Of a DNA stretch of 64,000 bases, positions 59,211 through 64,000 are shown piece by piece. Position numbers and translations under genes: made by a program. The DNA is taken from positions 1 through 64,000 of the forward strand of contig NZ_FRDI01000012.1 in the NCBI RefSeq assembly GCF_900143255.1, in the 5' to 3' direction. The stretch comes from Desulfovibrio litoralis DSM 11393. Lineage in GTDB: Bacteria; Desulfobacterota; Desulfovibrionia; Desulfovibrionales; Desulfovibrionaceae. Position 1 is the stretch's first letter. Each line of letters opens with the position of its first letter. The notes beneath the pieces are model-generated. The model did no database searches. It worked only from the letters and a program-made list of their open reading frames with translations, and was not told where the DNA came from.

Positions 59211-61652
59211 TTAATCTTCTAAAAGGTCCATATTTTGATAAAGACCTTCAACCGCCATGTTGTCATCTTGCCCTTTTTGCAATTCTACACCGGAGGCAAT
59301 CGTTGGTTCAGTTCCTTTTATAAACGGAAGAGAATAAGAACGTTGAGTTCCGGGCCCGGCTAAAAGACCGGTATCGGCATCAATGCGGGCTGTTGTTATT
59401 CCCTCGGGAACAGGGAAATCTTCGGGCGGATAAAGCGAATCTATACTTTTACGATAATCAACAAAAATAGGAAGGGCAACACGGCTTCCGCCTTCACCTC
59501 GTCCCATGGGCTTTATTTTATCATATCCGACATAAACGCCCGTAGTAAGGTAAGGCGAAACGCCCATAAACCAAGCATCTTTTTCATCATTTGTCGTTCC
59601 GGTTTTTCCACCTACGGGTCTTCCGAGGGCTTTGGCTCTTCCGCCTGTTCCGGCATTAACGACTTCTCTTAACATAAAAGACATCACATAAGCGTTTTGT
59701 GGGCTTATAACTTGAGTGCTTTCAGACGGAACAACGATCATGGGTTGTCCCCAACTGTCATCAATTCTGGTAACCAAGCGATGTGAAATCTTTTTCCCTT
59801 GATTGGCAAACGCAGTATACGCCTCGGTCAATCTTAAAGGGGAAACCGCATAAGCACCCAAGGCTATTGCCAATTCTTGCGGAATCGGCGTTGTTTCAAG
59901 CCCCAAACCGGCCGCTCTGGCGACGACTTTATCCATGCCGATTTTTTGTGCTATTTGAATGGTACAAAGATTTCGAGATTTAGCAAGAGCAGTTGCCATC
60001 AACATACGCCCTAAAAAAGCTCCGTCGGCATTACCCGGACGCCAAGGGTTTGGACCTGAAATAACTATTGGGGCATCATTGACAAGGCTTCCGGCAGTAA
60101 AGCCACTATCTAAAGCCGCAGAGTATACAACAGGTTTAAAAGAAGAACCGGGCTGGCGTATTGCTTGTGTGGCACGGTTAAATTGGCTATTGTAAGAAAA
60201 AGAATAACCACCGACCAAAGCGACAAGATCGCCCTCTTTGCTTTCAATAGAGCTTAAAGCTCCCTCTACTTCGGGAAATTGTTCAAGAGCTAATTTAATA
60301 ACAGTAGTCGGCTCAACATTTTTGGCTTCAAAAACAGGAATTTTTCCACCGGCAGGTGCGGATACGGGGTTTGAAGTTCCGCTTGCACCAACGACAGAAA
60401 CCCAGACGACATCACCAACAGTCAAAATCTTAGTCGGGTCGTTATATTTAGGGTTGCGGTTTCTACACCACTGCATTTGTGCCATTTCGATAATGCCATT
60501 ATAGTTGCCCATGCGTACTTCGGCAAATTTTGGAGCAGTTTTAGTAACCAAAGCCTTGACCCAACCCGCATTTTCCAGTTGAGTCGGGTTGAAGTTTTCT
60601 TTAGAGAGGTAATCTTCCCAATCTTTTTCGGCTAAGTTTAAGATTGGTCCAACCCAACCGTGTCTTTTGGAGGTTTCGTGCAACCCTTTACGCAGGGCGA
60701 TTTCTCCGGCTTTTTGGTGTACCGGGTCCATAGCGGTGTAAATATGTAAACCGGCTTCTTGCACGGCCGCTTTTCCGTATCTATCTATTTTTAGCCCAAG
60801 GCGTTTTACGTTTTCTTCACTAAAAAACTCAATCATGCTACGGCGTACTTCTTCTAAGTACCAAGCCCCAAGTTGCCATGATGGTTCAGGCATGGATTTA
60901 TATACAAGCGGCTCATTAATAGCTGCGTCATGTTCTGCTTGAGTGATCCACTTAAGCAAAAGCATTCTGTCTAAAGTATATATTTGTCTTTGTTTTATGC
61001 GTTCTGGGTTTTTAAAAGGGTTAAAATCAGAAGGAGCCTTAGGCAGACCGGCTAAAATAGCAGATTCGGCGAGAGTGAGTTGGTCAACATGCTTGGCAAA
61101 ATATGTGCGAGCCGCGGCTTCAACCCCATAAGAGTTGTTGCCAAGATAAATATGGTTTAAATAAATATTTAAAACTTCTTCTTTGGTCATTAAATATGAC
61201 AAACGATAAGCTAAAATAGCTTCTTTAATTTTTCGTTCGTATTTTTTTTCTCCACTTAAAGCGAGCTGTTTTACTAACTGTTGGGTAATCGTACTTCCGC
61301 CCCTGACGATTTCTCCGGCTTGAATATTACTCACCATAGCTTTTAAGATAGCGAGAAAGTCAATGCCGTGGTGAGAATAAAAGTTATCATCTTCGGCCGC
61401 TAAAAACGCACGTTCCAAATGGTCAGGAATTTGTTCGAGGTTAACGAGAAAGCGTTTTTCGTCATAAAAGTATCCGATAATGCTGTTATCTCTGGCGTAT
61501 ACCGTAGTAACGAGTTTTGGGCGATAGTCGGCAATACTGCTAAAATTAGGGAGGTCTTTGGAATAAATTTGAAAAATTATAAAAACGGCTGCCAAGCCTA
61601 AAATACCGGCAGACAAGGAAAATATCGTCAAATAATAAAAAATTCTTTTCAT
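59211..61652 (-). CDS. mrcA: Penicillin-binding protein 1A
   Basis: An 813-residue class A PBP, polymerising and cross-linking peptidoglycan. The N-terminal membrane anchor is LAAVFIIFQIY. The transglycosylase domain has the catalytic Glu87 in AAEDDNFYSHHGID, then RGGSTITQQLVKQLAL and YLNHIYLGNNSYGVEAAA. An OB-like insert follows, as in PBP1A. The transpeptidase domain has Ser of QPGSSFKP (~residue 500), S-R-N, and GGKTGTTNDEKDAWF (~682). Everything needed for both activities is present. The sequence has two truncated paralogues of its transglycosylase part directly upstream on the same strand. Confidence 0.96.
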   Translation of the reverse strand: MKRIFYYLTIFSLSAGILGLAAVFIIFQIYSKDLPNFSSIADYRPKLVTTVYARDNSIIGYFYDEKRFLVNLEQIPDHLERAFLAAEDDNFYSHHGIDFLAILKAMVSNIQAGEIVRGGSTITQQLVKQLALSGEKKYERKIKEAILAYRLSYLMTKEEVLNIYLNHIYLGNNSYGVEAAARTYFAKHVDQLTLAESAILAGLPKAPSDFNPFKNPERIKQRQIYTLDRMLLLKWITQAEHDAAINEPLVYKSMPEPSWQLGAWYLEEVRRSMIEFFSEENVKRLGLKIDRYGKAAVQEAGLHIYTAMDPVHQKAGEIALRKGLHETSKRHGWVGPILNLAEKDWEDYLSKENFNPTQLENAGWVKALVTKTAPKFAEVRMGNYNGIIEMAQMQWCRNRNPKYNDPTKILTVGDVVWVSVVGASGTSNPVSAPAGGKIPVFEAKNVEPTTVIKLALEQFPEVEGALSSIESKEGDLVALVGGYSFSYNSQFNRATQAIRQPGSSFKPVVYSAALDSGFTAGSLVNDAPIVISGPNPWRPGNADGAFLGRMLMATALAKSRNLCTIQIAQKIGMDKVVARAAGLGLETTPIPQELAIALGAYAVSPLRLTEAYTAFANQGKKISHRLVTRIDDSWGQPMIVVPSESTQVISPQNAYVMSFMLREVVNAGTGGRAKALGRPVGGKTGTTNDEKDAWFMGVSPYLTTGVYVGYDKIKPMGRGEGGSRVALPIFVDYRKSIDSLYPPEDFPVPEGITTARIDADTGLLAGPGTQRSYSLPFIKGTEPTIASGVELQKGQDDNMAVEGLYQNMDLLED

Positions 61653-61838
61653 AATATAATAATATTACTCATTAGGTTAAAATATGGCTATATAAAAATA
61701 AAAAACAATACCGATTAATTTTAAAGTTTAGGTTGTAATTAATATATACTTTTTTGACAATGTCCAGAGTTAAGGGCTATAAACCCCAATCTTTTTAGCG
61801 TTTCACGTAACTAATTGATATATCTCTAATGTTTATTG

Positions 61839-62522
61839 CTAGATTGAATTCTCTTTATTACGATTCAACATCGACTTATAAACGAGAGGTTGGCTGACGG
61901 CTTGATTATATTCCGCTTCGCTAATCCAATCTAAAAAAAGCATTCGCTTGAGTATATCAAGCTGTTTTTGTTTTATGCGTTCAGAATATATAGGAGACTT
62001 CAGATCAACTTTCACAAGACGCTTAGGTTTATGACTGAATAAATATTCAGACGGCAAGCCGACTAAAAATGTAGCCTCGGCGAGAGTAAGTTCTTCTACA
62101 TGCTTGGCAAAATATATACGAGCGGCCGCCTCAACGCCAATAGCATTATCGCCAAAATAAGCATTATTCAAATAAGCAGTTAAAATATCATCTTTAGACA
62201 TAAAGAGTTTAAGGGCAAGATATAAAAAAGCTCGCTGTTCATCTAAAACCTTGTTTGGATAATTACGGTGTAAATTCAAATAGGAAACATAAAGATAATC
62301 AAGATTATGAGCATCATCACTCACCAAAAAGGCATTTTTTAAATAACCGGGTATTTGTTTCTGATTAATAGGGTAGTTTTGAAAATCATCACTTATAGGC
62401 TGATTAGTAAAAGTCTGTAAAAAAATAAACAAAGCAACTAAAGAGAAAATCCCGATTGAGAGACATGAGGCTGTAAAAAAGAAAAATCTCTTTTTAATAG
62501 TGCTGTTTATCTTATTTTGCAT
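61839..62522 (-). CDS. Truncated PBP1A-like protein without transglycosylase active site
   Basis: A 227-residue membrane-anchored protein resembling residues ~1-265 of the adjacent PBP1A. The anchor is FSLVALFIFLQTF. Where PBP1A has AAEDDNFYSHHGID this protein has LVSDDAHNLDYLYV, so the catalytic Glu is Ser, and the GGSTITQQ block is deleted. The second half is well kept (YLNNAYFGDNAIGVEAAARI, YFAKHVEELTLAEATFLVGL), as is EYNQAVSQPLVYKSMLN at the end. It has no transpeptidase domain. Not random decay: the frame is intact and conserved patches persist. Possibly a regulator or decoy partner of PBP1A or its glycan substrate. Confidence 0.85.
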   Translation of the reverse strand: MQNKINSTIKKRFFFFTASCLSIGIFSLVALFIFLQTFTNQPISDDFQNYPINQKQIPGYLKNAFLVSDDAHNLDYLYVSYLNLHRNYPNKVLDEQRAFLYLALKLFMSKDDILTAYLNNAYFGDNAIGVEAAARIYFAKHVEELTLAEATFLVGLPSEYLFSHKPKRLVKVDLKSPIYSERIKQKQLDILKRMLFLDWISEAEYNQAVSQPLVYKSMLNRNKENSI

Positions 62523-62585
62523 TGTTTTATAAATCCCAATCTTTTTTTAAAGCTTTGTATGAATATTTAACTCTTTGATTTATAT

Positions 62586-63278
62586 TTATTTATTACGATT
62601 CAACATTGACTTATAAACGAGAGGTTGGCTGACGGCTTGATTATATTCCGCTTCGCTAATCCAACTTAAAACAAGCATTTGCTTTAATACATAAGGCTGT
62701 TTTTGTTTTAATATTTCAGGATTTTTAAAAGGGTTAAATTCAGCAGGGCCTACGGATAAAACGGCTAATGCAGCCGCTTCGGCGAGAGTAAGTTCTTCTA
62801 CATGCTTGGCAAAATATATACGAGCACCCGCCTCAACGCCAAAAGAGTTGTTACCAAGATAAATGCAGTCTAAATAAAAAGCGAAAAGATCATCTTTAGG
62901 CATAAATAGTTTAAGCCCCAAGGTTAAGAAAGCTTCTTTAAACATTCTATCGCGAATGGGTTTTGGGTCTCTGCGTAACAGCTTGTTAGCGACATATTTC
63001 AGTAAAGGATCAAAATTATATATCGCATTAGAAGCCAAAAAAGCATTTTTTAAATGGTTTGGAGCTTGCTCTAAGCTTATAGGATAATAATGCACCTCTT
63101 TTATAGTAAAATCCTTTTTTATAGTAAAATTCCTAAACTCCCCGAGATAAGATTGAAACCAGATAAACAGGGCAAGAAAACTGAAAGTGGCAATTGAAAT
63201 GCTTGCTGAGACAAGAGAGATGAAAATATAACAAATGGCATTAAAAAAAGTTTTGTACCACTTTTTAGGCTTGGACAT
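62586..63278 (-). CDS. Second truncated PBP1A-like protein without active site
   Basis: A 230-residue paralogue of the previous protein. The anchor is ISIATFSFLALFIWFQSYLG. The catalytic region reads FLASNAIYNFDPLLKYVANK, with no E-D-x-x-F-x-x-H, and the GGSTITQQ motif is absent. Retained parts: YLDCIYLGNNSFGVEAGARI, KHVEELTLAEAAALAVLSVG, FNPFKNPEILKQKQPYVLKQ, and a C-terminus nearly identical to that of its neighbour (SEAEYNQAVSQPLVYKSMLN), which suggests recent duplication or gene conversion. 63 bp separate the two genes; they are probably co-transcribed with the gene at 63887. Confidence 0.85.
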   Translation of the reverse strand: MSKPKKWYKTFFNAICYIFISLVSASISIATFSFLALFIWFQSYLGEFRNFTIKKDFTIKEVHYYPISLEQAPNHLKNAFLASNAIYNFDPLLKYVANKLLRRDPKPIRDRMFKEAFLTLGLKLFMPKDDLFAFYLDCIYLGNNSFGVEAGARIYFAKHVEELTLAEAAALAVLSVGPAEFNPFKNPEILKQKQPYVLKQMLVLSWISEAEYNQAVSQPLVYKSMLNRNK

Positions 63279-63281
63279 TTT

Positions 63282-63887
63282 TTATAAACCCCAATCTTTT
63301 TTTAAAGCCTGAAATAAAGCTAAATGAACCTTTAAATCGATATTAAGAGTAGATAAAACAAAATTCACTTGCTCATCTTTGTTCATTGATAAAGCCTTAG
63401 CTTTTTTAAAGACCAAACAATCAGGGTCATTCAGCACTTCCGTTTGAGTTTCAAAAGTCCATAAAGGATATAAAAGACAGTGAAACGGACGCACCTCTCT
63501 TTCTAAAAGACAGCCTGTTTCTCCTAAAAACACACATTTAAAAACTTTTTTGGTTTTGTTATCTTGAGTAATATTCGCAGGCACAACTTTTAAAACTTTG
63601 CGTGTTTTGTTTGTTTCATAAAGTTTCGCAACGCTTTGTTTTTGCTTAGGAAACAAATCAGCCAAGGCTGTTACGAAAGATTTATCATTGATAATTTCAT
63701 CATAAAACGCTTCCGCAAGTTCGGGAACTCTCGTTTTATTTTTTTCTATAAATTTTTGAATGCGTTCAAACTCAGGTAAAGAGAGCGGAAAACGAAACTC
63801 AAGTTGCTTTCCCGAACTGCGACAACAGCTTAGAGCCGTATTTGAACAAAGTTCACAAATATGAGGGTCTTTATTTTGTGTTTGCAT
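63282..63887 (-). CDS. YkgJ-like cysteine-cluster protein
   Basis: A 201-residue soluble protein. Cysteines: HICELCSNTALSCCRSSGKQ near the N-terminus, then VFKCVFLGETGCLLEREVRPFHCLLYP (read in two parts: VFKCVFLGETGCLLE and RPFHCLLYPLW). This C-x2-C...C-C ... C...G-C-x-L...R-P-x-x-C-x-x-Y-P order is that of YkgJ/UPF0153-type zinc- or iron-cluster proteins. Function in the family is unclear. It starts the minus-strand run that includes the two truncated PBP-like genes. From its start to 64000 there is only AT-rich intergenic sequence in which I see nothing. Confidence 0.8.
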   Translation of the reverse strand: MQTQNKDPHICELCSNTALSCCRSSGKQLEFRFPLSLPEFERIQKFIEKNKTRVPELAEAFYDEIINDKSFVTALADLFPKQKQSVAKLYETNKTRKVLKVVPANITQDNKTKKVFKCVFLGETGCLLEREVRPFHCLLYPLWTFETQTEVLNDPDCLVFKKAKALSMNKDEQVNFVLSTLNIDLKVHLALFQALKKDWGL

Positions 63888-64000
63888 TATTTGATTTCTA
63901 TATCTGTTTTATGAAGTGAGAAAAATAATTATCTTAAAAGCTTGGCTTGTTCCACTTTCCGTTAAAATCGTCCAACTGTATTATTAGCAACTTAGTTTTG

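Overview
The window looks like part of an AT-rich Desulfovibrionales (Deltaproteobacteria) chromosome. This is an inference from gene content: CheZ with the LASLGL tail, Tex, DsbD, PgsA, an FtsB-like gene followed by TPR and lipoprotein genes, a YibQ-type divergent deacetylase and a MoaD/ThiF pair. I cannot name the species. The left 24.8 kb is accessory DNA; the rest is mostly ordinary chromosome with some locally duplicated and decayed genes.

Region 1 (1-15,072) is a two-partner secretion / contact-dependent inhibition locus. A TpsB/CdiB gene that has lost its signal-peptide end is followed by a 2,477-residue CdiA whose C-terminus resembles the colicin E5 anticodon nuclease, then its presumed immunity gene. 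Next comes an accretion zone: a colicin E5-type toxin stump with an ImmE5-like gene, an orphan CdiA-CT carrying a second copy of the cdiA pretoxin DNA, its presumed immunity gene, and several further immunity-like genes, one split by a 1-nt frameshift. A third short copy of the pretoxin DNA and IS3-type remnants follow. An RNA 2'-phosphotransferase gene (kptA) sits in the array on the opposite strand.

Region 2 (15,074-24,825) is a defence island on the minus strand. It holds a Hachiman-like helicase/nuclease pair, a three-gene overlapping operon (DUF262 protein, DUF3696-type ATPase, and a protein with a RelE/HigB-like tail), a membrane protein, an unknown Cys-rich protein and a tyrosine integrase. 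It ends at a 3' fragment of a tRNA-Arg(CCT), which reads as the right attachment site. The island therefore probably extends leftward beyond position 1, and the intact tRNA should lie there.

Region 3 (24,826-42,454) is chromosomal: a GNAT acetyltransferase, a lipoprotein/TPR/FtsB-like/PgsA cluster, a MoaD-ThiF pair, a giant alpha-2-macroglobulin, two glycosyltransferases, a membrane protein and a divergent deacetylase.

Region 4 (42,520-48,603) is a patch of recent duplication. It has three exported TPR proteins built on ~45-residue repeats, two of them lipoproteins with duplicated promoters and terminators. One duplicate carries a decayed tRNA-Lys fragment and the other adjoins the intact tRNA-Lys(CTT). 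The patch also holds an L,D-transpeptidase-like gene fragment with an exported neighbour.

Region 5 (48,604-64,000) has Tex, DsbD, an MBL hydrolase plus membrane rhodanese, a hybrid kinase, a 57-residue Cys protein, CheZ and a PilZ protein, bracketed by inverted copies of one intergenic repeat. PBP1A follows, with two truncated paralogues whose transglycosylase active site is gone, and a Cys-cluster YkgJ-like protein.
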